The position numbers and the translations under genes are program-made. A stretch of 5,886 bases of DNA from positions 1 to 5,886 of the forward strand of contig JAFZXD010000205.1 of assembly GCA_017616955.1 (NCBI GenBank), given 5' to 3'. This stretch comes from Eubacterium sp. (GTDB lineage: Bacteria > Bacillota > Clostridia > Lachnospirales > Lachnospiraceae). This document shows positions 5,040-5,886 of the stretch, piece after piece. Every line of letters starts with the position of its first letter. Position 1 is the stretch's first letter. The notes below the pieces were generated by a model. The model ran no database searches and was not told the origin of the DNA. It saw only the letters and a program-made list of their open reading frames with translations.

Positions 5040-5886
5040 ATGAAACGAGGGAATTTTAAGAGAACTATTTCTACATTTGCACTGACAGCATGTTTGCTCA
5101 TGTCAAATGCAGTACCTGGTGTAGTTATTGCAGCAGAAAAGGGAGGAAATGGATATCCTCAGGATATAAGAACATTTGCTCAGATTGAAAAAGCTTATCC
5201 GGATGGATTTGCCGGAAAGATAGTAGTTATTCAGAGTAATGATTCTCATGGTGATATCGATGATTTTAAGTATGTAAAACCATTGGAGACTTATTTTACC
5301 GATAACGATGCTCAGGTTCTTACTGTTGATTGTGGTGATTACAGTCAGACCAGAAGTGGTACTAAAATAGTAGAAAAGTCTGAAGGTATTTCAGCGCTAA
5401 AAATAATGGAATCTGCAGGTTATGATGTTATAGCCTTAGGAAATCATGAATTTGATTATTTCCATGAAGATGAAAAAGGCAATAATCTGCTTCAGGAAAG
5501 ACTTGATACTGTAAAGATTGATGCTCTTTGTGCCAATATCATTGATAAGGACACTAATAAGAGAGTAGCTAAACAGCATAACTGTGTTAAAACAGTTAAA
5601 GTTCCTAAAACAAATACAAGTGTTAATATCGGATTCTTTGGAGTAGACACAGGTGAAACATCAGATAGCGGACACGCAAGTTCAGATTATGCAAAGGATT
5701 TGAATGTTTATACAGGAGACAAACTTGTAGATTGTGCGAAAAAAGAAATCGCCGATCTGAAAAATACGGGCGAAGAACTTGATAATGAAAAAAATCCGAC
5801 AGCCGATATAGTTATCTGTCTTGCACATCTGGGCGTAGATGAAGCTCGCATGAATAAAGACAGTAGTACTTTATTGTATAACGGAT
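5040..5886 (+). CDS. Secreted UshA/5'-nucleotidase family metallophosphoesterase (3' end cut by window edge)
   Basis: The first 282 residues of an exported phosphatase; the frame is still open at the right edge. The N-terminus has basic residues (KRGNFKR), a hydrophobic core (about 10-30) and a likely cleavage site after VIAA (29-32), so the enzyme acts outside the membrane. The two-metal phosphoesterase motifs appear in order: SNDSHG with D68 and H70, DCGDYSQ with D97 and D100, GNHEFDY with N135 and H136 (134-140), and LAHLG with H263 (261-265). The later GHxH-type motif and the C-terminal nucleotide-binding domain of this family (usually 500 or more residues in total) would lie beyond the window. 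Known members remove phosphate from extracellular nucleotides or UDP-sugars; the exact substrate is not readable here. It has its own likely promoter and strong ribosome site, and no obvious link with the TRAP genes. A cell-wall sorting signal or repeats may follow at the C-terminus. Confidence 0.9.
   Translation, partial: MKRGNFKRTISTFALTACLLMSNAVPGVVIAAEKGGNGYPQDIRTFAQIEKAYPDGFAGKIVVIQSNDSHGDIDDFKYVKPLETYFTDNDAQVLTVDCGDYSQTRSGTKIVEKSEGISALKIMESAGYDVIALGNHEFDYFHEDEKGNNLLQERLDTVKIDALCANIIDKDTNKRVAKQHNCVKTVKVPKTNTSVNIGFFGVDTGETSDSGHASSDYAKDLNVYTGDKLVDCAKKEIADLKNTGEELDNEKNPTADIVICLAHLGVDEARMNKDSSTLLYNG

Noticed and set aside
1..5886. Mobile element, CRISPR array, tRNA or riboswitch
   Set aside because: No transposase or integrase genes, no direct repeat arrays, no tRNA-like cloverleaf and no long structured leader were seen; the longest gap is 125 bases.

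Overview
The window reads as a low-GC Gram-positive chromosome, most likely a member of the Clostridia such as a Lachnospiraceae species. This is inferred from A/T-rich codon choice with frequent ATA and AGA, strong AGGAGG-like ribosome sites, a YesM/YesN-type two-component pair, and a TRAP transporter in a Firmicute-style setting. All six genes lie on the + strand and packing is tight. No RNA genes, mobile elements or CRISPR were seen.

Layout. At 1-1065 is the 3' part of a TRAP transporter large permease (DctM), cut by the left edge. Eleven bases later comes a small two-helix membrane protein of YcxB-like type (1077-1547). A clear intrinsic terminator (1558-1605) closes that unit. Only eight bases after its T-run, a three-gene overlapping block begins: a membrane histidine kinase of the LytS/YesM family (1614-3122), an AraC-type response regulator (3122-3904) and a DctP-family TRAP solute-binding protein (3904-4914). 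The three genes are joined by one-base stop/start overlaps (TGATG and TAATG). After a 125-base intergenic region with a plausible promoter and two GTTA...TAAC inverted repeats, a secreted UshA-type metallophosphoesterase/5'-nucleotidase starts at 5040 and runs off the right edge.

How the genes may work together. The kinase, regulator and solute-binding protein look like one sensing unit placed next to the transporter it probably controls. The solute-binding protein lacks a lipobox cysteine and seems to be held by an N-terminal membrane helix. It is also cotranslated with the regulator rather than placed with the permease. This suggests, but does not prove, that it serves as a co-sensor for the kinase, as the TRAP-type protein DctB does with DctS in Bacillus subtilis. 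The substrate cannot be read from the sequence. The nucleotidase seems to be a separate unit.
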